64,000 nucleotides of DNA from Nemertoderma westbladi (lineage: Eukaryota > Xenacoelomorpha > Nemertodermatida > Nemertodermatidae), in assembly GCA_032718475.1 (NCBI GenBank), contig JAUCBJ010000981.1:1-64000 (forward strand), read 5' to 3'. The translations under genes were made by a program, and so were the position numbers. The notes under the pieces were generated by a model. It saw nothing but the letters and a program-made list of their open reading frames with translations. It was not told where the DNA came from and did no database searches. Numbering within the stretch: position 1 is the first letter of the stretch; each line of letters opens with the position of its first letter. Below, piece by piece: positions 24,116 through 36,022 of the stretch.

Positions 24116-25796
24116 CTTACATTGATTCTAATCTCACATACTTAGGACAAAAAAATTGAACATATCACACATAGTTAAGTCTAAACTGACGATATATAAT
24201 GTGATTATCGCTAAAACTTATGTTATGTCACATGGTTCTCAGGACATAAATGTAATTTGACCAGTAGATATCTGTATAAGTGACTAAATTGATAGTTAAA
24301 TCATTAAAATGTTTTTTCTGTGATTAGATATCCTGAGTATATATGTAATCACACTTCACAGAGGAAATTTGCATTGGTTATGCATTGGTTTCAAGAGCAC
24401 ACACCTCTGTCATTAAATTTAAGAGACCACTGACAGCTGTCAACTGTTACTTAATTTAATTTAACGTAGAATTAAGATTACAATTGACTAATCCTTATTG
24501 CCTCCAACGAGAAATTCGTGTAACTGCAGTGCATTAAATTAGGGTAATAACATAGTCCAGTCAATCGGCTACTCACTGAAAGGGAGCCCTGAAAAATAGC
24601 AAGAAAGCAGTACTAGTTTAGGTACTAGTTCGCCATGTCGACACCTCTGTCTAATTTTGTACTACTTTTTGTAATTTATAAATATTCTTTAATTCTTCTT
24701 CTAAAATTAAAATATTATGTCTGATACGTGCACTATTTATTCAGGAAATCAAAAAATATTGTTTATTTGTTGTAAGTCACTTTTTTTGTCAAAGTCGTTA
24801 ACAAGTTTGACAAAAAAAGAACACTTTTTTATCAACAAAAAAAGTAATGCTTCCATGACATGAATAATAATATTGCATTTAAATGGATAATAGATTAAAT
24901 AGATAATTTATAATACAGTACTAGCTAGATTTTGACAATTTTTTTATAAATGTTATAGAACACGCATTGGCTATCAATTTTGATAAACATTTTTGTTATA
25001 GAACACTTTTTTTGTTCTAGAACATATTTTATATTTTTTATACTAGCTAGGTTTTTCTACTTTTTCATAAATGTTATAGAACAAGTGTTAGTTGTCAATT
25101 TTGATAAATATTTATTTTCTTGAACACATTTTTTTTCTCGAACATTTTTTGGAAAAAATATCATACTAATATCAGTAGGTCAAATATTTGTTCTTAAAAA
25201 AAAAACCTCATTATAAAAGTGTTAGTTATCAATTTTGATAAATATTTCTGTTCTTGAACATATTTTTTTCTAGAACATTTTTTTGGAAAAAATATCGTAC
25301 TACTGTCAGAAGGTCAAATATTTGTTCTAGAAAAAAAAACCTCATGATAAATGCCATTTTATATTAAAAAAAATGGTCAAACTATGGGTACCCAAGGTAT
25401 AGTAATGCCCGTATTTCACTATGGAAGAAGCTTCGATGGACGATGTTTATGCTGAACTAGGCCCAGATAAAAGTGAGAGAAGACTTACAACAAATAAAAG
25501 GGCGTAAGTGGTGGCAAAAAGTAACATTTTTTTGTCTTTCTTTTGTAGTTATAAAAAAAGCCTACTTTAATTTTGCCACCACTTAACTAGTTATTATTTG
25601 TGGTAAGTCAATTTCTTTCTGAAATTCGTTAACAAGTTTGACAAAAAAAGAACACTTTTTGTCAACAAAAAAGTAAAAATGTTTAATTAAATTTCAAAGT
25701 CATTTCCATGACATTGATTTTTTATACTAGCTAATTTTTTATAAATGTTATAGAAGACGTGTTAGCTATCAATTTTGATAAATAGATCAAATAAAT
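24116..25796. repeat. AT-rich interspersed repeats with GTTCTAGAAC palindromes
   Basis: From about 24690 the sequence is built from diverged copies of a module with TTTTGATAAATATTT, GTTCTAGAAC-type palindromes, an AACCTCATGATAAATGCC-like block and a GGGTACCCA palindrome (near 25386). Related modules occur at 26500-26680 (reverse orientation) and 27480-27650. No coding capacity. 24116-24690 is unremarkable. Confidence 0.6.
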
Positions 25797-26389
25797 TGTG
25801 ACGGGATCAAGGGATCCCGACCGGTTTGTTGAACTACGCGTCACCGCGATATTGAGAATGGGAAAAGTTTGTTGTTATCTCTTTGATTCTTTAGTAATTA
25901 ATATCAATCAAATGAATAGTCAATAATAGCACAGTTGTGATGGATAATGTATGTGTATTGTATACTGGTAATAGGATAATAGGTGATGGTGACGGTGACG
26001 GTGGAAAACATCACCGGTCTGTACTGAACTGAATGACTGAGTAAACTGACTAACTGATATAATTAACTGATAATGTATGTATTCATTCCTACATTACTTT
26101 GGCCTTTGTCCAGTGGATACTTTTCCCGGCTCCCATTGGTTGATGACCTACTTCACGCCTCTCACCTCTGTGGGAGTGCATCCCCCCCCCCCCCGCTGTT
26201 GGTTATCTGCCCTCTCGAGGTGGTTTGACCTCTAACCTCCCTTTGTGTGGCTTTTGGGGTGTATGTTATCCCCGTTATTGGGCGTGATACGAGATTGGTT
26301 GTTATCAATCTCGTATCTCCAATATTGCTGAAAAGGGCGCCACTTCCCAACTTTATGGGGGTAATGAGGCGGAATTGTATCCGCTCACA
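25797..26389 (-). mobile_element. Solo LTR, relative of the 48323-55204 element
   Basis: 593 bp starting TGTGACGGGATC and ending CGCTCACA on the plus strand, the same ends as the 549-bp LTRs at 48323 and 54656. Internal landmarks recur in order: CGGGATC-loop-GATCCCG hairpin, a TGATGG...GACGGTG region, a GAGGT/ACCTC hairpin, GGGG...CCCCG and a long stem near 26286-26317. Sequence between is well diverged, so this is another subfamily. The flanking 5-mers TAAAT and TAGAT could be a decayed target duplication. Strand is by analogy to the coding strand of the full element. Confidence 0.85.
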
Positions 26390-27960
26390 TAGATTTTTGT
26401 TCTAGAAGATATTTTATTTTTTTTGTTCTAGAACACGTTTTTATATATTTTTTTTTAGTACCGGTAGCTAGTTTTTCTACTTTTTTTAAAATAAATGTTA
26501 TAGAACACGACGTCACCCTTCGGTACTACTATGTTATGGGTACCCACTTTTTAAACAAATTTTTTCATATGAAAATGGCTTTTATCATTAGGTTTTTTGT
26601 TCTAGAACAAATATTTAACCTTCTGCCAGTACGATGGTAGCTAGTAATTTTGATTTTGTGTTAGCTAGTACTTTTTATTAGCTAATGAAAAAATTATAAT
26701 TGAAAAATTGAAAAAAAAATTTGACCAACTTTTTTTGTAAAAATGTATTTTATTATGAGGTTTTTTTTATTTAGAAAAAATGTTTGACCTTCTGACAGTA
26801 CTGTAAGATGTTAGCTAGTACTTTTGATTTTGTGTTAGCTAGTACTATTTATTAGCTAGTAAATGTAAGATATACCGGTAATTTAATTCTCAATTATATA
26901 TTTGCATGGAATAATTTATGAGTCATGGTGTAGATAGTAATTTTTATTTGATAGTCAAAGTAGCTAGTAATTATTCACTAGCCATTTTTTCTATATTTTA
27001 TACAAAATATAGATGTCAAAATAGAGTTTTTACATATTTTACTTATTTAGGTCTATTTTACTTATTACTAGATTTATTAACTTTTTATTAATTGCGAGAA
27101 TATATTGATGATATGGAAATTGTCTAAATAAAAGGGGCACTACAAAAATGTCTTTTGTAATTTTAAGATCACTAGCTACCTTTAAAAACACTACCTGTAG
27201 CTACCATAATAAAAAATAATAGCTATCCTCTCTCAGAAGGCGAAAAAATTTATGTTCTAGAACGAAAAAACCATCTTGATAATATCCTTTAACATGGTCC
27301 AAAATATTATTTTGTAATTTTAAGATCACTAGCTACCTGTAAAAAAAGCTACCTTAATAAAAAATAATTGGTAACCTCTCTCAGAAGGTGAAATTTATAT
27401 TCTTGAACGAAAAACATCATGATAATATCCAATAACATGGTAAAAAAAATTAGGTACCAAAAATGTGGTTTTGAAATTTTAAAAACAGTAGCTACCTAAA
27501 CGAAATCACTAGCTAGCATAAAAAAAATAATAGCGAACATCTAACAGAAGATGACATTAATGTTCTAAAACAAAAAACCTCAAGATAATAGCCATCAACA
27601 TTGTCAAATAAATGGTCAAAAAGTGGGTACCCATAACATAGTAGTGCCTAAATCGATATAATTCTAATTATTTTTGTATTAGAATAGTGTATATTTTTTA
27701 TTTTTTGTTCTAGAACTCTTCACTGTTGCCATGGTAACCGAAATAAGGAATATTATAAAATTGAAACTAGATATTTTGTAATTCAGATACGACTTAGTAC
27801 GATTTTTTTTTAAATTTACTAAAATAATATTTAATTTACTAAAATTACACTTTTATTTACTTTATTTTTGTAGGAGACCTGATAGACTTTCACATTTACA
27901 GCGGAATCATATTTTGTTTAGCAAAAAATTAAAAATCACTAATTAATGTAGAGTTAAGAG
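26390..27960. repeat. AT-rich interspersed repeats, continued
   Basis: Continuation of the module family interrupted by the solo LTR. TTCTAGAA palindromes occur at about 26400, 26426, 26600, 27255 and 27708. The block near 26500-26680 is an inverted version of 25270-25420 and of 27530-27650, so the region has foldback character. No gene is visible. Confidence 0.6.
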
Positions 27961-30415
27961 TTATTTTGCATGGGGTCTTTATGGTAGATGTTGGGTCTGT
28001 CGCGACATTGGAGTGGATGATCGACGTTTCCGAGATGTTGCGGCGCACCGGACGATGTGAAGCAGATCGGCAACCTCGGAGGCAGAAGAGAGTGGAGTGG
28101 AGCAAAGCAAAACTCAGTTTCCATCGCACCCAGGTTATGGACTGACAGTATCGCAGTTCCTGCATTTCAGCCAGCTTGTGAGCCAGACGAGGGCCAAATC
28201 GTTTGCCAATGGTGTCATGCCCACAAACGTAGTGAATATCATAGGAACAAAGTTCCCGTGTTCCACTTCTCTCACCCGCTCCTCATACTTGCGGATCTTC
28301 CGATCCTCATCATGATAGCGGTGCGCCGCCTCTAGGGACATAGCTGCATTTGTGTTGGCTAGCGGGTTGAAGGCTGACACATCGATAAACGACCTCTGAA
28401 AGCAGTTGCCCCAGAAGCCACTCATCCACACGTCCAATCTAGACTGTTGGTCTGTGGAGGTGGATCTCAAGGCGAAATGGTCGCCCATCAGTGGCTGGAG
28501 CATGGGCTTGACAGCCACATTATGGGACACCTCAGTCAGGGTGTCGGCCAAAAAGTCGCGGATCTCATTGTGCCTGATGGAGGGAAATCCCCCCGTGGGG
28601 CACAAAAGGACGTATGAAGGAGAAAATCGCACCCCCCCCCCCCCACAAGCACAATGAGATGGCAGACTTCATTGCTTACATCCATAACACAGGCAGAGCA
28701 CATCGCGGAACTCCTCTTTGTCCAGGTGTGTGTCCTGCAAAGTCAGAGGCTTGCTTTTGAGCCAGGACAATGTGCATTTCTTTGACGTCAGCTCACAGAG
28801 CTTGCGATGTTGTGGGGAGATCTTACCATACGTTTTTTTCAGCTTTTGCTGCTGTCTCCACCAACGACTGCACCTTCACCAGAGTCACTGCATGTTTCTG
28901 CAGTTCGCGGACTGCTAACATGGTATCCGGAGATGCACACAGGAAGGGTTCGCAAATGCAGCGGGAGTTATTGTACTGGGCGCTCAAATTGGACGGAACT
29001 GGAACTCCCAACCCACCATAGTGAACAGACAAAGAAACCAGCTGTCGCTCCTCGTGGGAGATACCTGGATGGTCAACCAGGCAGCTGAGGAGTTGGGTCA
29101 CCAATTCTTCTAATTTCCAGAAATGAACTGTGGCGCTTGGGATGACGTGGGACATGAATTGCCACCGACACGACAGGCCAAATACCAACCCTGTATAAAA
29201 TGCGTATGCACAGTGTCGGTCAACTGTGGCAATGTCGGTGAGGCGGTCCACCTCACCAGAGAACTGGTCGACCTTGTTGGCGATGTACTGACGTCGGAAC
29301 TCTTCAGTACCAGCGACTCCACCGAGGAGTTCATGTCCCACTGAAATCACGCAGATACCCATAATGGCAAATAGTAACTCTGCCTCATTGCGCTTCTCCT
29401 CCTTCACTGTAAGGTGGCACTTTGACAGAAAGTAGCCATACAGTAGGCCTCTCTTGGATACGACGTCCCAGAACTTATGGAGCATGGGGAGTTTCCCTGC
29501 CGCATTTCCATCACCCGCAAACCACTGCTGTTCGGCCCCACATGCATCATCCAACTCCACCAGCAATGGCATAATTGCCATGGCTACGGGGTCCCCCTGG
29601 GTGGTCCCCTCCTCCGAAAGCAGGGTCTCTCCTCCAACAAACAGCCTCATAGGGTGGCTGTAGCAGTTAGTAACAATAGCCCGGAGCGCTGGGCACACAT
29701 AGCGGATGTCATGTATCGCTGCCTGCCGATTCAGCACATTAAACGCATTAGTGGTGTTGATCTGTAGCAGCGCATTACAGTCCTCCTCTTTGAATGCATC
29801 GCTGAGGCTGTGTATGGCATACTCTATCCCAGCCTTCTGGCCGAGACAGAGTTGTGTCTCTCCGCCAACTGTCTGTAGGTCCTCCCAGATATAGTGGATG
29901 ACCGATTTCCCAATGACACAGCTCAGCACCTCACCAATCCTGATGGGTCGTACGCCAGGGTTCTTGTCGAGTACCAGTAACCAGGCATTGAAGAGCATAG
30001 ACACAGCCTTTGGAGGGACCACTGTCTGCGCGATCTGTTTGGCCCACCCTGCTACCTGGTCACACAGATCAGTTGACTGGCTGTGAAACTTGGCCATGAG
30101 GTGATTCCACCCCTGAACATTAAGTCCAGAAGCGCCCACTGCGTTTCCCTTCATTCACAGTAGACTGGCGACTACTACCTGGCCATCATTCCCCTCAAAT
30201 ATCACTCCATGGTGCTCTAGGGCACCTCAAAACTCTGTGATGAGGGTCGAATCGTCCTCTGGTTGCGCTGGGGGGTGTTTATCTCGCAGTAGTGCTTTGC
30301 ACACAACCTTGGTGTTGCCATCCTTGTCCTTGAATGCATCATTAAGTTGTGCCAAGGGCTTCCCCCGATTGAGTTCACTAAGGCATCGTTTTCGCAGCTG
30401 ACACATTGCCAGTCA
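27960..30415 (-). pseudogene. LINE with restriction-like endonuclease, copy A
   Basis: A minus-strand element. Frame 28823-30154 carries reverse transcriptase blocks LDKNPGVRPIRIGE, LCLGQKAGIEYAIH, NAFNVLNRQAA and EGTTQGDPVAM, with FAGD (near 29510-29521) where YADD is expected. Frame 28135-28632 carries the downstream domain: GGFPSIRHNEIRDFL, SRLDVWMSGFWG and RSFIDVSAFNP, which fits a PD-(D/E)XK restriction-like endonuclease as found C-terminal in R2-like LINEs. A 14-C run near 28631 separates the two frames. The N-terminal KHPPAQPEDD segment lies near 30240-30290 after a stop. With the loss of the first catalytic Asp it should be dead. It differs from copy B by far more than recent duplicates would. 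Confidence 0.85.
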
Positions 30416-30439
30416 CCATACCACTTAAGCTAACTTAAT

Positions 30440-30590
30440 TCGATTTAGAAAATCTGCAGAACTACAGAATAGAAATACGATTTAGTAAATCTGCACAACT
30501 ACAGTACAAAAATACGATTTAGTAAATCTCCACAACTACAGTACAAAAATACGATTTAGTAAATCTTTACAACTATAGTACAAACATTTT
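30440..30590. repeat. 37-bp tandem repeat at the 5' side of copy A
   Basis: About four copies of a unit with ATACGATTTAGTAAATCT followed by a CACAACTACAGTACAAAA-type half. The same unit recurs at 34045-34165, upstream of the other endonuclease LINE. Confidence 0.9.
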
Positions 30591-30739
30591 TTTTACTTAC
30601 TAATTGATATTATTACAACAAACAAATACAAACAATAAAAAACACAAAACAAACAATGGCTCTAATACCCACCACCAGGAAACAATCATACTTTAAAAAG
30701 AAAAACTTTTAGGTAGGAGCGGGAAAAGTCCAACAATAT
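30591..30739. other. 3' untranslated end of copy B or spacer
   Basis: AT-rich, with an A-rich stretch of CAAACAAATACAAACAATAAAAAACAC type near 30616-30650. It lies between the two endonuclease LINEs; nothing else is recognised. Confidence 0.4.
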
Positions 30740-33540
30740 ATATTATTTACAGTTTTATTTACATGGCTAATGTTGGGAGACCGGCCCCGTCCTCAAATCC
30801 CAGACCGCTACGCCACCTCGTGCGAGATCCACGCAGGCAGTGGGACGTACCGCAGACAATGGCGAACTACACTCGTGTGCGGACCCATCCCATAATGGTG
30901 GCGTAGGGTTTACCCCAGCAGCTGTGAAGTTTGGTGGCGATAATGCGGATCAGCATGTTCGCCTGCGGTGCCAACACTACGTCACACGAAGCCACGAAAG
31001 GTGAGAAGTCGCCGCGACGAGCTGCTACAGCAGCCGCGTACAACCGCTTCTTCTCATCTTCCGTAGCCTCGAGAATGGTCATAGGAGCACGTTTAGCGTA
31101 AGACTCGGCGTCAATGTTGGTTGACCTGATATCGATCAATGCCTGAGCCTGTGTGTTAAATGTGCCCCTAATCCCTACATCGCAACGCAGCCCTGCTCCA
31201 TCACCATCCTCCATCTGCTCCCTCACCACCGGCTCCAACATGACATTGCGCGGCCCAAACGCCAATGCAGCAAGGTCACCCACGGTGTCGCGCAACTCAC
31301 TGTGGCACTGGATGACATTCTTACAGACGATTCTTACAATTCAAACCGTGGTTCAAATCAAAGGCGGCCCCGCATCCGTCGCACCGACTGGGAATGCCGA
31401 GGAGGGGTCTCCCGTACCGAACTGCCACCATATCGCAGAATTCTCGTGGGGAAAGGTCATACTGGAGGTCAGCACGGGGGAGAGAAGAGATCCAGCTGCC
31501 GGTTTTGTACTCCGCTGCTCGGCGGATTGTGTGGCAGCGGTGTTCCGTCAATGCCCCCAGTGCCTCCTCGAACTCGGAAATCTCAGCCAGCTTCCTGGTC
31601 TCACCATCCTCCTTCCTTGCCCTCACTAAACATTCCCAATGAGCTGAGAGATCAAACTCCTCTGTTCCAGCCATCGCACCACAGAGAAATCGGGTCCCTC
31701 GGGTTGAGACGAGGTACGACGGGTCGGCCTCGGATACCAGGTTTCGCAGACCCATACCTCCGCGTTGTGGGGACAAACTGAAGAGTTTGCGCTCGTCCGG
31801 CGTGATGGACCCTCCGAGCATGGCAGGGAGAAACCATTCGGCAATGGCAGTTTCAAGGACGGTGAATTCCTCTTCGCAGTCAGCGGTGACCCTCTGTATG
31901 TAGGCCCACTCGCGCTGCAGCGAGCAAACCATGTCTGAGAAGGCCGCCTGCGGCTGGGAATCCGCCATGGTTGCCAACACGTCAGTCGCATCTACCCATG
32001 CCGCTACCTTCGCCCGGACGAACTGGCGCTGCTCTCCTGCACTCCCGAGGAACCCACTGAGAAATCGGTGTCCTGTGACCACTTTTACAGGGTGGTCACG
32101 GAACACTCTGCGGGCCTCATCTTCATATTCCAGGGCTACCACCAGGTAGCACTTCGACGGCTCGGGATTGTAGCCAAAGGATGGTCCAATGTCGATCAGC
32201 CTCTCGAACCACCGCAGTAAGTTGGCGAGTTTGCCCGCCCCGGCCGAGTCGTCGGCGTACCAGCTCTCGCGAACCGAAGGTGGCGGATCAACTGGAGGGC
32301 TCCGGTGGCATACATGAGCATTGCCAGTGGGTCGCACTGAGTTACGCCCTCCGCACTGAATATGATGGTATCCGTCCCCTTCATCACAAGGATGCTGTGA
32401 CCACGGTAGCTATTATAGAGGAATGTGGAGCAATGTGGCCACAGGCAACGTGTGTTCCACAACACAGCCACCCGGTTGAGTGAGTTGAATGCGTTCGCCG
32501 CGTCCACCAATAGCACGCCCCAACCCTAGTCAGCGTTGTCCTCAAAGAGTGACGACATCGAGTGTATCACCGCCTCAACTCCGGCTTAGGTCCCCGCGGA
32601 CAGCTGTTCGGCGCCACACGTGATGGTGACATTGTCCCCTGTGATCATGGCCATTGCGCGGGCCATTATCCAGCGAAGACACTCCCCGATTCCGATAGGC
32701 CGCACACCCGGACACTTATCCAGCGCAATAAGTCGGCCAGACATCAGCGCACGGAACGACTCCCATGAGACGACAACGTTCGCTAGTGTGCGGGTGAATG
32801 CAGCCACAGTGTCACGAAGTCGCTCGCTGTGGGCGCCATAGTGGAGCAGGTAAACCCGCCAGTGCGTTGAGTCGCTGCCAGCGGGCCCACTCCCACCGTG
32901 GGGCCGCCGAGCGACATCCTCAATGTGTGCCGCAGTCACATCGACATCGACTTTAAGTGGCAGCTCGCTACAATGGATGGTTGAGTCCGAGTTGGGAGGA
33001 GCCGCTGCAGGGTGTTTGTCCTGTACAACATCGATGTCTGCTTCTGGTTCCAGAACTCCTCCTGAATCTCGTCCCATCACCCAACGGACCGCGCTCCTAA
33101 CCTTGCCCTCTAGCATGAGCCTCATGAACACTCGGACAGTGTGGCCGATATCCTTATCTGAGGGCTGAGTTCCACTGTGCCTCCCTGAAGAATGCAGAGA
33201 GGAGCCGCACCTCCTGTAACAGAGTGTCTATCTCGCTGGAGCACCACATCACCACCCTGCGGCTGATAAGGCGGCGAATATCGGCTGCCTTCGCGATCTT
33301 CGGATCTCAGTGAGTGATCAGTGCATCAGCCATCATCAGTCATTCGGAATGAGCCAAGGCGTCCCCCCAACTGAGTCCCGCCACCAAGTTCCGGACCTCG
33401 GTGTCGAGGAGAGACACGACATCCCTTCCAACGGAACCACCTGGAAGTCTGTATCGTGATCCCTGCAGCTGGGTGACTCTGCGCCACTGGTGTAGTAGGT
33501 GGTCAGGAGGAGCCCCTCTGCCGCTAAGTGGTGCACCAAA
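30740..33540 (-). pseudogene. LINE with restriction-like endonuclease, copy B
   Basis: A nearly full-length minus-strand element with several breaks. Order: VFMRLMLEGKVRSAVRW and DKHPAAAPP (about 32990-33110); RT blocks LDKCPGVRPIGIGE, VDAANAFNSLNR, EGVTQCDPLAM, and YADDSAGAGK with the YADD at 32248-32259; a thumb region; a CCHC finger CDGCGAAFDLNHGLNC (near 31335-31385); and an endonuclease domain with RDTVGDLAALAF, RCDVGIRGTF and LIDIRSTNIDAESY (30867-31295). The finger plus nuclease after the RT is the R2-like arrangement. Breaks: in-frame stops near 32587 and 32529, a frameshift near 32250-32330, another near 31320 and a TAG near 30868. QGD reads QCD, so the RT was also damaged. Confidence 0.88.
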
Positions 33541-33559
33541 AGCTCTTTCCATAAGACCT

Positions 33560-34045
33560 TCAGGGTCTACACTCTGTGGAGGACCTGAAGCACCAGGTAG
33601 CCAGAACTGATCGAAAGTGTCCATAGGTTTGACCCTGCTTCTGTTTGGAAGGAGTGTGGAGCCAACTCCTGACAGTGGCGTCCGTGGGTGGAATCTGTTG
33701 ATCGGTGGCGTTTGTGGGCGGCATCTTTTGAAGAGTGGCGTTTTTGGGCTGCTTCTTTTGAAGAGTGGCGTTTTTGGGCAGCGTCTTTTGAACGGTGGCA
33801 TTCGAGGGTGACGTCTTTTGAACGGGGGCGTTCGTGGGCGGCGTCTGTTGAACGGTGGTGTTCGTGGACGGCGTCTGTTGAACGGTGACGTTCATGGACG
33901 GCGTCTGTTGAACGGTGACGTTCATGGGCGGCGTCTGTTGAACAGTGGCGTTCGTGAGTGACGTCTTTTGAACGGTGGTGTTCGTGGGCGGCGTCTGTTG
34001 AACGGTGGCATTCGTGGGCGGCGTCTGTTGAACGGTGGCAGTACA
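33560..34045 (-). repeat. 30-bp minisatellite coding a 10-residue repeat
   Basis: About twelve copies of a 30-bp unit (GCGTCTGTTGAACGGTGGCG core) at roughly 33670-34040. On the minus strand it reads TPPTNATVQQ-like repeats, and it is largely open in all three minus frames. One frame (33340-33801) runs from FKRRCPKTP-type repeats into GGSVGRDVVSLLDTEVRNL, which looks like the real N-terminal region of copy B. It is therefore probably part of that element's ORF. Confidence 0.85.
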
Positions 34046-34165
34046 AAAACACGATTTAGTAAATCTGCACAACTATAGTACAAAAATACGATTTGGTAAA
34101 TCTGCACAACTACAGTACAAAAATACATAACTAACAGTAAATCTGCACCACTACTAAAACAGTAC
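34045..34165. repeat. 37-bp tandem repeat at the 5' side of copy B
   Basis: About three copies of the ACGATTTAGTAAATCTGC unit found at 30440-30590. In both places it lies just upstream of an endonuclease LINE read on the minus strand, so it may be a 5' UTR or promoter repeat. Confidence 0.85.
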
Positions 34166-34506
34166 AAATGACCTAATATCTCTAAGTATTATTTCCAACC
34201 CTTTAGCTACCCCATCAACCCATTGATTTACCGCTGCTACACTAAGCTGGTCCGCTTCGACCGAAGTTATCTTATATATCGCTCTAACACCCAGGGATGT
34301 TATACTTAAGCTTTCTAGTATTTTACGTCTATGTAAATCATTCTTTCTTGCTACTGATTATATTAAATTGAATTGTGGAATATGACCAGCTTCTACACAG
34401 TATATTTATTTACAGTATATAAATTTATATTATATTTATTAATAATAACTTAATAATTACTTTTATCGACCTAAGAATCTTTTATAAACATAGCACCAAT
34501 AATAAA
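34166..34506. other. Non-coding, nothing recognised
   Basis: AT-rich sequence with no supported feature. Confidence 0.4.
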
Positions 34507-34620
34507 TTAGAGCGTCAGACTTTGAACCCGGAGTCCACCAGTTCGATCCCACCTGGACGTCATCGCCGACTTTGCAAAGCTGTGTCCAACAAAAGTTATA
34601 ATAATATGAAACCACTCATT
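34507..34620 (+). repeat. tRNA-related SINE fragment
   Basis: Reads AGCGTCAGACTTTGAACCCG, then a B-box-like AGTTCGATCCCACCTGG, then a non-tRNA tail GACTTTGCAAAGCTGTG and AAAGTTATAATAATATGAAACC. The tail is shared with 14882-14925. A convincing A box is missing, so the head is truncated. A POL III-derived SINE is the best explanation. Confidence 0.65.
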
Positions 34621-35800
34621 CACCCATAACACCAACAATAAACAATTTTTTCGCGCACCATCCCCATTGAAGTGACGTGCTACAATCAACAACTTACCTG
34701 TATCACTGTCATGAACGCCAAAGTTCGGTGGTTCGATAGTATATGAATAGTTTAACATCATGAACTCTATGGAGTTGCAATAAGCTGAAAGTAATAATAT
34801 TTAAAAATATTAGCTCGATCTACTAAAAAAGTTAATCTATATTTAATCTATATCAGTCTCCCTTAACCCTATTAGTACCGGGCTAAAAAATGTTGTACAA
34901 ATAATTGGGGGTGGGGGGTGATGGAGGGGGGGGGGGGGGGGGTCATATTGACCCCCTTCTAAAATATACAATTTTTAACGTAAACGTCTGAATTTATTAG
35001 TACGTAGATTTCAGATTTCACTAGTCTGAATCAGACAGGAAAAAAATTTCGAAAAAATTTACTGGGATGGTTATTTTTCAGTACCAACATTTCAAGTAAG
35101 TGAACAATTTTCAAAAAATTTGAGTGACAATTTTCAGCTAATCATTTTTAAGTACATGTTTTCTGGGGCGCTGAATCCATTGGAAAATATTTAAAATGAG
35201 CTGATTACTATAAATGGCAGTTTTAGTCCACTACATAGGATTGAAAAAAAAGTAACCCGCACTTTTCAGTTTGAACACACAATTTTAATTCACTTATACG
35301 ATGCTAAAAATTAACATCTTAAGGTTTTCTGGGGCGCTGATTCTAATGGAATACATTTCTAATGCTCCAGATCATTGCTACTCGTATTTTTCGGCGTAAT
35401 ATGGCAAATTTTGATGGTAGCACAAAATGTCATACCCATCACTAAAATTTCACCAAGTTTGAGACGTTCAGTGCTGTTTTATGATTCCATCTGATTCAGG
35501 ACCCTCATAACGCAAGAAACAAGATGATACTATCTATTGATCGATTTGCTTATTTTCATAAATTTGGTGCTGGCACAACAATTTTCACCCACCGGCAAAA
35601 TTATGTTTCAAAAACTCTTATCCAATTTGTACTTATTCCATAGAATTCAGAACCCTCACAAACCCGTATAACGCAAGAAACAGGGTGACATAATCAATTG
35701 ATATATTTGATGGGTATCAAAATTTGGTGCGCTCTTAATAATTAATTTAATAATAATTAATAATTATTAAGAGTGCTCTTAATTAATAATTTATTATCTA
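34621..35800. other. Non-coding with short dispersed repeats
   Basis: Holds a G run at about 34926-34942, two copies of a TTTTCTGGGGCGCTGA-containing block (about 35158 and 35324), and two copies of a block with ACGCAAGAAACA(A/G)G (about 35511 and 35673). No coding sequence is supported. Confidence 0.5.
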
Positions 35801-36022
35801 GAGCTCACTTCATAATTCTTGATTTGATTGGTTGGACTGAATTGGTGGGAAGTTGAAATGCATACAGAGTAAGCCAGGTAACGGTTTAGGGTAGAACCGG
35901 TACGCTAATTAATTATAAATCTGTTACCGGTCTGCGAGTGTATAGAATAAATGAGATCAGGTATTTTGAACTTCCCGCTAAATCAGACCAACCAATCAAA
36001 TCACGAATTATCTAGTGTGCTC
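35801..36022. mobile_element. MITE-like element with ~58-bp terminal inverted repeats
   Basis: The left arm from 35801 (GAGCTCACTTCATAATTC, then GATTTGATTGGTTGG and GGGAAGTTGAAAT) is the inverse of the right arm ending at 36022 (CAACCAATCAAATCACGAATT... GTGCTC) with few mismatches. Total 222 bp, no coding capacity. No clear target duplication was found, so the ends may be a few bases off. Confidence 0.8.

Noticed and set aside
34507-34570. Functional tRNA gene
   Set aside because: Only a B-box-like block is convincing; there is no acceptor stem or A box, and the same sequence continues into a SINE-like tail shared with 14882-14925.
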